Shown: piece by piece, positions 41,336 to 51,391 of the stretch
Position numbering within the stretch: position 1 is the first letter of the stretch
Layout: each line of letters begins with the position of its first letter
Assembly: GCF_000372725.1 (NCBI RefSeq)
Contig: NW_005200763.1
Location: 36,950 to 100,949 of the forward strand
Direction: 5' to 3'
Source of the DNA: Emiliania huxleyi CCMP1516
Taxonomy: Eukaryota > Haptophyta > Isochrysidales > Noelaerhabdaceae
Length of the DNA stretch: 64,000 nt
The notes under the pieces: model-generated
Databases searched by the model: none
What the model saw: the letters and a program-made list of their open reading frames with translations, nothing else
What the model was told of the DNA's origin: nothing
Translations under genes and position numbers: made by a program

Positions 41336-44300
41336 ATGCGCACGCTCACACGCGATTTCCGCTTGAAGTGGCGATGTCTGCGCGATGACGACGCTCATCT
41401 CCGCCCGGTACAGGTCTCGACGCGCCCGGACAGCGTCGGCATGGCCGAGGATGTGAGCGAGCCGTATTCAGAGCCGGATTCAGGCCTGCAGCCCCACACC
41501 CACTCCCGCCCGCCACTGGCGCTGTGCCGACGCGTCTCGTGCGTGCCCGCAGTGTGCGTCGTTTGCCGCGAGGAGTACGATGTCGAGCGGGCTGGTTCGG
41601 AGTGGAGCAGCCTCACGAGGTGCTGTCAAGAGTGCGACACGCAGGTCGGGCGCCGAGAGCTGGACCGCATCAAAACAGACATGGAGGCGTATGCTGCAGA
41701 ACGACGCACAGCCGAGCCGAATCTGCCACCAGTCGTTGCACTTTTGGAGAAGCTGTGTGAAACGACCGACCCGGCCATCGATTCCAGCCAAGCCTGCTTC
41801 TCTCTCCCCGAGGATTCACTGCAGCTTCTGCGCGACAACCCGATTCTCGCCGACTCGATACCCCTCTCCTCTCTCGCGCCCGTGTGGTGGAAACTGGTGC
41901 TCAACCCAGTGCCCCCCTACCCGCCACTCCAACTCGACTCGGACCTGAACAAGTACGAGGAGCGGCGGCAGTGCATCCAGCAGCAGCTCGAACCTCGCCA
42001 CGGCGAGGTCATGTGTGTCGTTTCGATCCGGACCGCAGAGGGAGAGGTGATGCACGCCGTGACGCAGGAGCAGATCGACGAGGCGGTGGCGCGGGGCGCC
42101 GAGCTCTGGATCATCCAGGGGGTCTGCAATCGCGACGTACCCGGCGACTCCTCGAGGACGGCGCCGTTTTGGCTGGAGGGCACGCAGACGTCTTCGAACT
42201 ACGACCTTCTGGTGCCCAGCGCCTACGACGGCAAGCTGGTGGTGATCGTGCACCTCAACTCAAACTTCACACACTGCCGATGCCGCTTTGACGCGTCGCT
42301 TCGGGTCGTGCGCTCCGCCGGCGACGAGGAGGGCGACGAGGAGGGCGGCGAGGAGGGCGGCGAGGAGGGCGGCGACGGCGTCGTGTTCTCGTTCCGGCCG
42401 CACTGCCGCGAGAGCGACGAGTACACGGACGGACAGCAGGAGCTGCAGCTCTCGTTTGCCGCGTACCTTCTCTCTCCAGTCCTTCGTGCCTTCACCTCTC
42501 CCGGCGGCGGCGACGGTGGCGGTGGCGCCGCCGGCAGCAGCAGCATCGCTCCCCGGCCCATCATCCGCCACGTCGCCTTCGCCGCCTCGGTCTGCGTGGT
42601 GGGCGGCGGCAGCGGCAGCGCCATGCTGCTTGGGGAGACCGCCCACTTGTCGCGCCCCGTCGGCCGGAGCGGCGTCTGGGTGCACGAGTTCCAGGGCGCC
42701 ACCGTCGTGTTCACGCGGCTGCCGCACCTGTGCAACCTCTTCGCGTTCGACCCGTCCGAGACGCTCGCGCCGCTGCAGCACAACTCGACCAACCTCGCCA
42801 CGTCGGCCTTCTCCGTCTCGCTGCTCAGCGCGGTCGCCGAGAAGCTGGACGGCGCGGCCGGGTCCGCCGTTGAGGAGCAGGTCGATCTCGAGGGGATCGT
42901 CGACGGGGTGCTTGAGACGGTGGCGACCGTCATCGTCTCGGTGCTCGTCGCCCACCGCGCCACCTTCTCTGAGACCAGCTGGAAGAAGTCCCTCGCGCTC
43001 CTCGTCGGGATGGAGCTGTGCGACGGCGAGGGACGCGTCCTCGACTCGGTCACGATCGAGACGCTCGCGGCGATCGTCACGCTGAAGGGGCTCGGCTCTG
43101 GCGGCTGGAGTCTTACGGCGTGCAAGACCGGCGGCCGCAACTCGCTCGGGCGACCCGCGACGCAGGAGGAGATCGACCTGTTTGTCAAGCGCGGCGGCTC
43201 GATCGAGGTACTCGATGCCTTCGAGCGCGTGATCCGCCGAGGCGACGTCGCCCGCCGCACGAGCGCGCTCCTGGACGCGAAGGCCGAGGACGTCGTCGCC
43301 TTCATCCGCAAGGCCAAGTCGGAGCTGCCCGAGGACGAGGCGAAGCTGGTGGTGGCGATGCTCCCCACGTCGGGCACGGTCAAGATCTCAGTGCTCACGA
43401 GGGCGAAGGGCGAGCTCACCCTCGCCGCCGCGAAGCCCGTCTCGCACGCCGACCTCGCCGCCCTCGACAAGCTCCTCGCCGAGTACAACAACACCGTGCC
43501 GGAGGAGGACCGGCTGCCGCTCCTGCTCGGCATGAAGCGCGAGTTCACGCGGCGCCAGTTCGCCACGGAGAAGACGAGGCTCACCTTGGCCGCCGCGAAG
43601 CCCGTCTCGCGGCTCAACCAGCTCCTCGGGCGCAAGCTCTCGCAGCGTCACCCTACCACCGGCCGGCTGGCGTGGATGAACCCGCGTGGAGGGGTCCACT
43701 GGGCCGCCCTCGTACAGGACCCCGAGATCCAGCAACTGGTGACGTGGAAGTTCGCGGCTGATTCCCTGCGCCAGCATGCTTGCCGCTCGATCGCCCTTTC
43801 CGGCCTGAGCGACCGCTACGCACTTGCCTTCGAGTCGAACCTGGCCGAGCAGCGCCGCTGGCTCCAGCTGCTCTGCGACGAGCTGCGACCAAACGGCGCA
43901 ACCATGCGGATTTCTGACTGGGAGGAGATGGCCATCCGGGCCGCCGCCCGCAACATCCGCTGCCTGGCCGGCAAAAGTGCAGTGCAGCTGAAAACAGTGC
44001 GTGACGCGATGGTCCGTGCAGGCAAGCGCTCCGCCGGCTCCGGCTCCGGCACCCTCATGCTCGTCCTCGCGGAGGAGCACACGGCGACGCCCGGCCAGCC
44101 CGCATCCGTCCCTCTCGGGGCTGGACCCGTCAAATTGTGCAGCTCCTCGATCCGCCTCGACGGCTCGCGCGGCATCCTCGTTGCGGCAGAGGGCGACCAC
44201 GTCTACGTGGACGGCGTGCACCTGCCGCGGGGGGCGGAGGCGCCGCTCCTGCCTGGCGCCCGGGTCGAAGTGAAGCCGCCATCGCCATCGCCGCAGCCCG

Positions 44301-45067
44301 CCGCCTCCGTCCCCTCCAACCCCGAAGCCTCCTCCACCGTCACCACCGACGCCGTCGCCGCCGAGCCCGCCGCCGCCGAGCCCGCCGCCGCCGAGCCCGC
44401 CGCCACCGCCGACGCCGCTGCCGACGCTGCCGCCGCTGCTCAAGGCGGCCGCGTACGTACTCATCGAGCGGAAGCCGGCGGCGGGAGCCAAGCGCACGGC
44501 GGGAGCCAAGAAGCGCGCTTCGAGCTCCCTCGCCGACGAGACTCCGGCGGGCTCCAGCGACGACGAGACCGCTCCAGCGCCGCGCCCCACCACCGCGCGG
44601 ACGCAGAAGAATGCGGCGAAGCGAAAGGCGGTCGCGGAGGAGGGCCCGCCAGGGAAGCGCCGCGGGTAGGAGCAGCAGCGGTAGGAGGAGGAGCCGCGCA
44701 GTGGAGAGGGTCATCCGGGAGGTGGCACGGCTGGCGGAGGAGAGGGTGGCGGAGGAGCAGAGGCCGGCAGAAGCGGAGAGGGCGGCAGCAGCGGCGAGGG
44801 CGAGGGAGGAGTTGGCGACGGTGGAAGAGGCGGCGGCACTCGCGCAGCTGCGGCGAAGGTCGCGTGGCGACAGCGGCGAGGGAGGCTGCTGCGAGGGCAG
44901 CCGAGGTCGCAGCAGGGCGCAAGCCAGGGGGGCACCGCCCAGGACTGGGAAAGGGAGGAGAGGACGAACAGGCAATGATGTGCGACTTTGTGACCCACCG
45001 TGACCGGACAGGATCACTACCGGGTAGGGCACGGCGCCAAACCTGCTTCCGGAACCATGCGTGGTGA
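41336..45067 (+). CDS. Large protein of unknown family
   Basis: One frame is open for about 1240 residues from the ATG at 41336 (a second ATG is at 41441). The N-terminal part has VCVVCREEYDVE and a later CC..C group, perhaps a small zinc site. The middle has VWWKLVLNPVPPYPPLQLDS and GEVMHAVTQEQIDEAVARGA, an acidic Gly-Glu repeat (DEEGGEEGGEEGG), and long helical stretches with repeated LTLAAAKPVS motifs (two copies, near residues 700 and 760). From about 44440 a different frame reads more naturally (AKRTAGAKKRASSSLADE, ending at 44669 with a basic PPGKRRG), so the true C-terminus probably follows an intron or frameshift there. I do not recognise the family. Confidence 0.55.
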   Translation: MRTLTRDFRLKWRCLRDDDAHLRPVQVSTRPDSVGMAEDVSEPYSEPDSGLQPHTHSRPPLALCRRVSCVPAVCVVCREEYDVERAGSEWSSLTRCCQECDTQVGRRELDRIKTDMEAYAAERRTAEPNLPPVVALLEKLCETTDPAIDSSQACFSLPEDSLQLLRDNPILADSIPLSSLAPVWWKLVLNPVPPYPPLQLDSDLNKYEERRQCIQQQLEPRHGEVMCVVSIRTAEGEVMHAVTQEQIDEAVARGAELWIIQGVCNRDVPGDSSRTAPFWLEGTQTSSNYDLLVPSAYDGKLVVIVHLNSNFTHCRCRFDASLRVVRSAGDEEGDEEGGEEGGEEGGDGVVFSFRPHCRESDEYTDGQQELQLSFAAYLLSPVLRAFTSPGGGDGGGGAAGSSSIAPRPIIRHVAFAASVCVVGGGSGSAMLLGETAHLSRPVGRSGVWVHEFQGATVVFTRLPHLCNLFAFDPSETLAPLQHNSTNLATSAFSVSLLSAVAEKLDGAAGSAVEEQVDLEGIVDGVLETVATVIVSVLVAHRATFSETSWKKSLALLVGMELCDGEGRVLDSVTIETLAAIVTLKGLGSGGWSLTACKTGGRNSLGRPATQEEIDLFVKRGGSIEVLDAFERVIRRGDVARRTSALLDAKAEDVVAFIRKAKSELPEDEAKLVVAMLPTSGTVKISVLTRAKGELTLAAAKPVSHADLAALDKLLAEYNNTVPEEDRLPLLLGMKREFTRRQFATEKTRLTLAAAKPVSRLNQLLGRKLSQRHPTTGRLAWMNPRGGVHWAALVQDPEIQQLVTWKFAADSLRQHACRSIALSGLSDRYALAFESNLAEQRRWLQLLCDELRPNGATMRISDWEEMAIRAAARNIRCLAGKSAVQLKTVRDAMVRAGKRSAGSGSGTLMLVLAEEHTATPGQPASVPLGAGPVKLCSSSIRLDGSRGILVAAEGDHVYVDGVHLPRGAEAPLLPGARVEVKPPSPSPQPAASVPSNPEASSTVTTDAVAAEPAAAEPAAAEPAATADAAADAAAAAQGGRVRTHRAEAGGGSQAHGGSQEARFELPRRRDSGGLQRRRDRSSAAPHHRADAEECGEAKGGRGGGPAREAPRVGAAAVGGGAAQWRGSSGRWHGWRRRGWRRSRGRQKRRGRQQRRGRGRSWRRWKRRRHSRSCGEGRVATAAREAAARAAEVAAGRKPGGHRPGLGKGGEDEQAMMCDFVTHRDRTGSLPGRARRQTCFRNHAW

Positions 45068-46010
45068 TTTGTCCATCACACCTGCGGCTTGGGCGAGGGG
45101 AGCCACGTGGGAAGTGAGAGCGCACGCACCACATCTGCATGACACATCTGCATCGGCATCTCGTGTGATCTCTTCTCGGCGGTGCCTGATCTCAGACAAA
45201 AACGAGGGCCCCCCACACCGGTGCGTGGTCGAGTCATTATAAGGAACCTGCCGCGGGGCTCGACCACGCACCAGGCAGGGGGGCCTGACCGAGGTGACTA
45301 CCCGCGGCAGTATACTCTCTGGTCGCATCTAATCACCGATCGGCGGTGGGTTATACAAGCAGCTGCACGCCAAGCGGAGGCATACACGAGCAATCACCTA
45401 TCGGCGCGAAACGCGTGAGCGAGCGGCGGTCAGAATACAGCGGAGCAGCCTAGAGAGAGGCACCCTCGAAGTTAGAGGCAGCCGACAGAGAGGCACCCTC
45501 GAAGTTAGAGGCAGCCGACACGTCGAGACTGCAGCGAGGCCGTATCACGAGCGAAGGTGCAGACCACGCTGGAGAGCGAGAAAGAGAGAGGGAGAGAGAG
45601 AAAGAGGGAGGGAGGGAGGGAGGGAGGGAGGGAGGGAGGGAGGGAGAGAGTGAGTGAGCGAGAGAGAGAGAGAGAGAAAGAGAGTGGAGGGTGAGAGACA
45701 GAGCAAGGCAGGGCTCACCGTGACGTGGCCAGCTGAGCTTTCGAAAGCGGTGATGTGATTACCCGAAATTTCGCTTTTCGCTGCTGTGAGCGCTGTCAGA
45801 GCGGTGTTTCGACACCGATATCGTTCAATTGTTTCTTTCTCCCCAAATTCGCTCGTTCTTTTGGGTTCGCAAAAGGTTTCCGAAAAAGCCTCGCTGGGCC
45901 AGAACATCGGGCCCGCGAGGTGGATGCTAGCATGAGCCCGATCCGTCGCAGTGCTCTTGCGTTACGGCGGTAGTGATCTAATCACCCGAATGCCACGTTC
46001 GGATCGCTTC
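45068..46010. other. Hairpin, direct repeats and GGGA microsatellite; no gene
   Basis: An inverted repeat pairs ggtgcgtggtcgag (45219-45232) with ctcgaccacgcacc (45259-45272). A 34-base sequence starting gagaggcaccctcgaagtta is tandemly repeated at about 45454-45520. A GGGA/GA run spans about 45575-45690. Frames on either strand show no domain. Confidence 0.7.
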
Positions 46011-46070
46011 TCATCGCAAACCCTGTCAGCAGTTCACCCTCGGGTATGTTCGTAAGAGCTACATACACTG
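46011..46070 (+). repeat. Dispersed 60-base leader element, copy 2
   Basis: Matches 29096-29155 with three or four differences. It lies about 75 bases before the ATG at 46144. Confidence 0.85.
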
Positions 46071-46143
46071 AAAAAGAGTTCTCGATCAAACTCGGCGGCC
46101 GTCGAAAGTCGGGCTGGGCGGTTGGAAGAGGAAACGACGGCGG

Positions 46144-46728
46144 CATGACGAGCACGGCGAGCGCGCCAGCCCTCGACGAGACTGCGATCGAGATCAATCG
46201 GATGCGCCGCGAGTGGGATGAGCTCTCGCGTGAGCGCGACTCCTACGTTGCGCGCATCGAGGCGATGCACAGCGAGACGGCCGCCGATCGGATCAAGAGA
46301 AGTGCGGGCTGGCAATTTGGTGGCTGTCGTTATACGCAAAGTAGTAGCCTCTCCATCGCCAACGCCTCCTCTTCCTCAGGTATCCAAACGCATCGATCGC
46401 CAGCTTGCTGAAGCTCACGCTCGCCGTCGCCGGGCGCTGCCGCGACCTGCTTCGATCGCATCACGCGGAGCTGCGGACGGCGCTCGGGGAGGAGGCAAGC
46501 AAGGCGGCGGCGGCGGCAGCGGAGCGCAAGCGGCGCGCGGCGACGGCGCGACCGCCGTCCAAGCTCAGCAAGGCGGACCGCGCCGAGGCGCAGAAGCGGC
46601 TGCGGCTCTCGCTGGAGCGCTCTAAAAAGCTGGACCAAAAGCCGCTGGAAAAGAAAAGAGCACAAGCCAATCTCTCCTGGAGGTGCCCGCTTATTTATTT
46701 ACTCCACAGTCTCCGAGAGCGAGACTGA
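46144..46728 (+). CDS. Hypothetical coiled-coil protein, two exons
   Basis: The first exon encodes MTSTASAPALDETAIEINRM and then the heptad-like RREWDELSRERDSYVARIEA, ending near 46298. A second exon follows the acceptor cttcctcag at 46379. Two frames are possible: SLLKLTLAVAGRCRDLLRSH continuing to a Lys/Glu-rich helix (SKLSKADRAEAQKRLRLSLE) and ending at 46728, or VSKRIDRQLAEAHARRRRAL. The first stays open longer and is the better candidate. The donor is unclear (a GA donor after ATCAA would join the first frame). No family is recognised. The leader element shared with the VWA gene lies just upstream. Confidence 0.45.
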
Positions 46729-47075
46729 CCCGAGTCCCGACATCTTGGTTCTTGCTTCTACAACTACATCTTGTCAGCTTGTTGTCACCAGAGTCCAGAC
46801 TACTTCTCGAGACCTCGGTAGACGGTAGCCGTATATTGGTATGAAGATTGAACGACCAATGAGTGTGAATGTGTCACTTGCACCGACCACTGTGCCCGCG
46901 CCCAAGACAACAAGCCCCCGCTCCAGCCGACCCGCTCTCCACCTCTGCTTTCGAAAGAGGCCCGAGCGGTGGCTTTGTTGGAGAAGCCGAGCCGAGGAGC
47001 GAACCCGGGCCCTAGGCCACGTGCCCCCCCCCCCCTCCCCCTCCCGCCCGGTGGCGCTCCCCCGTTGACCGCCGA

Positions 47076-48852
47076 TTGCAGACGCGGCCTTGCGCAGTAG
47101 TGGAGCAGCCGATCAGACCCCCTCCGCCCCCAGCCCCCACCGCCCTCCCCGTCCTCTCCCTCACGCCCCCTCGAGGCCGCTTCGGCCGCCCTCTCCCCAT
47201 TACCGCTTCCCCGACCATTACCGCCTCGCTGCTGGCATACACGTTCAATCAAGACGCGACCTGCCTCGCCATTGGCACCGACCGCGGCTACCAGATCTTC
47301 ACTTGTGAGCCGTGGGCGTCCGCGCACTCATGCTCCGAGGTAGCACCACCCCAATCGCCCCGCAGCGCCGTCCAGGACGGCCGCCACGAGTTCCCTCCGC
47401 CTCGTTTGCCAGGGTGGAGTCGGCGTGGTCGAGCTCCTCCACTCCTCGTCGCTCGTCGCACTGGTCGGCGCCGGCACCCGCCCGGGAGAGTCGACGCGGC
47501 GGCTCGTGATGCTCAACACCCGGACAAACACCTCCATCTGCGAGCTGAACTTTTCTTCGTCCGTGCTGCGCGTGCGGATGAACGCCTCGCGGCTGCTGGT
47601 TGTGCTCGAGACTCGGACGCACATCTTTGAGCTCTCGTCGATGAAGCTGCTGCACACCCTCGAGACGGCACGCCCCGCCTCGCCCCTTTGCAACCGCAGC
47701 ATCGAAGAATACGTGGTCACGACATCGCACAGGCGCCTAACCGTCTCGGGCTCGCGGACATGTGCGTCGCCGTCGGCCGCTGCCACGCCGTGCTGCCCGC
47801 CGCCGCGCCCGGCCAAATCCTCTTCTTCGACGCGCTGCAGCTGCACGCCCTCTCGACGCTGCACGCGCGCAAGTCGGCCCTCGCCGCCCTCGCCATCTCC
47901 CCTTGCGGCTCGCGTGTCGCGTCCGCCTCGGAGAAGGGCGCCGCCCGCCCGGCCCAGCACGCTCCTCCCCGCGCCGGGACGGTGATTCCGACCCGCGTCG
48001 AGGACCAACTAGGCACCACCGTCTCGGTGCACTCCTTCCCGCAGGGCGAGCTGCTCCACGCCTTCCGCCGAGGAGCCATCCCCGCCTCCATCTACCACCT
48101 CGCTTTCTCCTCCTGCCTCCCGCCCCACGACGGCGCCGCCTCGGGCGCGGGCGCGGCGGCGGCGACGGCGCAGGTCTGGCGCTGCTCTCGAGCTGCGATG
48201 CCGATATCCGGGCTTTAGCAAGCGGAGGTTGATGGCTCACCAGGCGGCCGCGGCGCTGCTCTCGAGCTCTGCGATGCTTTGCGCCGTCTCCTCCTCGGGC
48301 GACGGAGCACGCCTGCGGAGCCCGGCACGTGAAGCTGTCGTGGTGACGGGGAGCTTCTTCCCTCCAGGCACGGTGCACGTCTGGAGCCTCGACGCACAGA
48401 GAGGCGCCGTTCTCGGCCTGTTGGCGGAGGCTGTGAAGAGCGTCTCTCCGCACCGCCTCGATGAAGTGAACAGGCGCGGTCGGCGGGCGGGCAGTTGGCG
48501 GCGGTGGCGGCCTGACAGGAGGAAGCTTCTCACTGCTGTCGCCGTCTTCGCTGCTGGCGGGCGAGCGAGCCTTCGCGCAGGCGAGCTGCTGTCCTCCCTC
48601 GCTCCTTCCCTCTCCCTCTCCCTCTCCCTCTCCCTCCCTCAGCTCGCACCCCTTCCCGGTTTTGCGCAGGCCAAGCTGCCGCCGCTCACCCGCGCCGTGG
48701 CCGCGCTGCGCCCGTCCATTTCCGACGCCAACGAGATGACGATGCTGGTGCTCACGGAGCGAGGCATCTTCTACTCTTTCCGGCTCGACGCGCTGCGGGG
48801 CGGAGACGGTGTGCTGCAGGACGAGCGGCGTGTTGGATTGGTGGACAGCTAA
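47076..48852 (+). CDS. ATG18/WIPI PROPPIN (autophagy, PI3P-binding)
   Basis: Seven-bladed beta-propeller of the PROPPIN family. Inferred exons: up to 47339, 47413-47667, 47733-48173, 48244-48298, 48368 to about 48430, 48670-48852. Key features in order: YTFNQDATCLAIGTDRGYQI, GVGVVELLHSSSLVALVGAG, LGLADMCVAVGRC, ALAISPCGSRVASASEKG and the phosphoinositide-binding FRRG in ELLHAFRRGAIPASIYHLAF. TVHVWSLD and FYSFRLD follow. The insertion between SEKG and TVIPTR is unusual, because the family normally reads EKGTxIR. The 5' end is unresolved and the frame is merely open back to 47076. Donors: GT, GC, GT, GC. Introns 48174-48243 and 48299-48367 start with copies of the following exon. Confidence 0.85.
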
Positions 48853-49375
48853 GAACATGGCAGCCTACACTGAAAGGGGCAGCGGAATTACCGGGAGTCG
48901 TACAAAGTCGTCAGTCGAAGAAGCGGGCGCGCCGCGTTGGTGTATGCGCTCTGGGGCTGTATTGCTGGGGCTTGGTCATCGACACCGCCGCTCTTTCGAG
49001 TTTCGCGGTGCGCCTTGAGAAGGGCCTTGTGCCATCCGGTAAATACAAAATACATCATACTTTCACAGGTCGTGCACAATATACAAAAATGAATAGACTA
49101 ACCAATAGAGAGGGAATAATCTTGAAGCGGGAGATCTGACGAGAGTTGGGCGCGTAAGCCGTAAGCCGTAACCGATATATCTGACGTGTCGGACGAGTCG
49201 TGATCACACTTCACAGCTCAGGGTGTGCACATCTGAAGATCACAAAGCAATACTGTAGCGATGGAGCCCGGGGGCCCTCCTGCCCCCTGCCGTCGCGCTG
49301 AGGTTTTGTGAGAGTCGCCAAGCACGAAAGGGCGGGCGGTGGTTGCCGCCGGCAGCGCGCGGCCTGCTCGTCCTC
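48853..49375. other. Convergent 3' region; no gene seen
   Basis: AT-richer than its surroundings between 49020 and 49260. It lies between the stop codons of ATG18 (forward) and the SLC22-like gene (reverse). No RNA gene or repeat recognised. Confidence 0.55.
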
Positions 49376-51391
49376 TCAGCAGCTGTCGCCGCTCTCCGCG
49401 GCGGGCGGCTCCAGGGGCGCCGGCGCCAGCCTCGGCGGCGTGCGGTGCGCTGTGGTGCGAGGCGCCGTGGCTGCGCTGATGGGGCTGACGCAGCGGGTGC
49501 TCCGCGGGCTCTCGAGAGGGGAGGGCGCCTGCTTGCAGCCCGAGACGCGCTCGGAGCAGGGCACGTCCGGCATGACCCGGCCGCCCGACTCGGGCAGCGC
49601 CTATTCAGTGGCGCGACGCCCGTTCGTGCTACCTCCTCCAGAGCCGTGCGCCTGCCTCGCGACTCCGGGGAGGCCCACACGCTCGCCGCGGCGACGAGGC
49701 AGAGGGCGGCGAAGAGGAGGAGCGGCGCGCCGGCCGAGGTCATGATGAGCGGCGCGAGGATGGCGCCGAGCCGGCCGCAGCCCGACCCCCAGCCGATTCC
49801 AGAGTTGCGGCACAGAGTGGGGAAGATCTCGGCGGCGACGATGTACGCGACGTTGACGGCGGCCACGGACGCAAAGCGACCCGCCAGCACGGCAGTGATG
49901 GCGAGCGGGGCGCCTGCTCACGCGCGAGAGGGGTGAGCGGGGTGAGCGGGCCGCCGTGGCGCCCGCCGCCGTGCCCGCCTCGCGCCTCCGCCCGCGGCGA
50001 CGCAGAGGTGGAGGGAGAGCAGTGCGGCGGCGGCGGAGAGGAGGAAGGCGGTGTAGGCTGCTCTGCGGCCGAGCGAGTCGGTGGCGGGGGCGAGGGCGAC
50101 GAGGGCGGGGAGCTCGACCAGGGCGCCGAGCAGCGCCCCGGTGTACAGCGAGCCTGCGAGCCGGTTGAGCCGGTCGTCGAATGTGATTGCGTAGAAGGTC
50201 ATCGTGCAGACACCCTGCGTCAGCCCGATGACCACCGTCGAGCGGCGCAAGTCGCGCCGCCAGAGCTGCGAGATGGTGGAGCGGCCTCCGTCGTGCGCGG
50301 GCGGCTGCTGCAGGCAGAGGGGCTCGGGCGGTGCGGCGCGGTTCGCCGCGAAGACGCGCCGCAGCACGACGCCGGCTCGCTCCGTCTGGCTTGCGACGAG
50401 CAGGAACCGAGGCGACTCTGGCAGGCTGCGGGCAAGCTGGAGGTGAACGAGCAGGCCGGGGGCGTGCGCGAGGACGAGGCAGCGCCACGAGAAGGAGCGC
50501 AGCGCGTAGGCGGACGCGACGAGCAGCAGCAGCCCCATCACCCACCAGTAGGCGAGGTGGGCGCCTGCTCGCATCGGAGGGACGTGGGGGGAGGGGAGGG
50601 GGAGGGGGGGGGGGGAGCGCCCCTTTGGACACTGGGCGGGGCTTGCGCGCCGACGTGTGCCCGCGACCCGGGCGGGGCGAACTCGGTGCCGAGCAGGAAG
50701 AGGGCGTTCTTCGCGCCTACCAGGTGGAGTTGAGGAGCTCAACCTCTGTGTTGCCTGTGTTCCGAGGAGCACGGCGCTCTTTGCGCCGGCGACGCCGACG
50801 CCGCAGAGCAGCCGTAGGGCGAGGAAGGGTCCGAAGGAGGGGGCGAAGAAGGAGGCGACGCCTCCGAGGTTGCCGACGAGGAAGGAGAGCAGGATGGCGG
50901 GCCTGGCCGCAGACGGGTCGCGGACGGGTCGTGGACCGGTCACGGACGTGGCGGGGCGGGAAGGAGAGGTGTGCATATTGTCTCCCGCGCCTCCGGCCTC
51001 GCCGGTCGGAGAGCCACGCCCAGCCGAAGACGCCGACGGCGTATCCCGCGAAGAAGGCGGACGAGACGAGCCCGCGCTGCACCGGCGTGAGCGGCCAGTC
51101 CAGCAGCGGCGCGAGGAAGATGGGCTGCAGCATGTGCACGGCGCACGCGGCGGTCGACGTGCCGAGGGTGAGCATGAGCGAGCGCTGGTAGGCGCCCCAG
51201 CCGCCCGCCCTCTCGAGGCACTCGTCGACAGAGAGAGGCTCCTCGAGCGCCTCTCCGGCGGTGCGGAGCAGCCTCTCCTGCGACCTGGTGTCATAGGCAT
51301 TGCCACGCCCGCCAGCCTCACACATCGCCTCGCGCCACGCAGATAGGCAGCCGCCGGCGCCGGGCGGCAGCTCGCCCGCGAGGCCGGCCAT
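49376..51391 (-). CDS. SLC22-like (organic ion) MFS transporter
   Basis: Six exons: 51391-50991, 50902-50787, 50716-50651, 50564-49992, 49913-49675, 49600-49376, giving 539 residues. The MFS signature WAWLSDRRGRRP is rebuilt across intron 1. Family landmarks are FLLGTEFAPPGSRAHVGAH, SLPESPRFLLVASQ, AAEIFPTLCRNSGIGWGSG and WALPESGGRVMPD. These fit the organic cation/anion transporter (SLC22) branch, with about 12 helices. All five donors are GC under this model. Introns are 70-88 nt. Intron 2 and intron 5 begin with clear copies of the next exon. Substrate unknown; plasma membrane or an organelle membrane. Confidence 0.85.
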
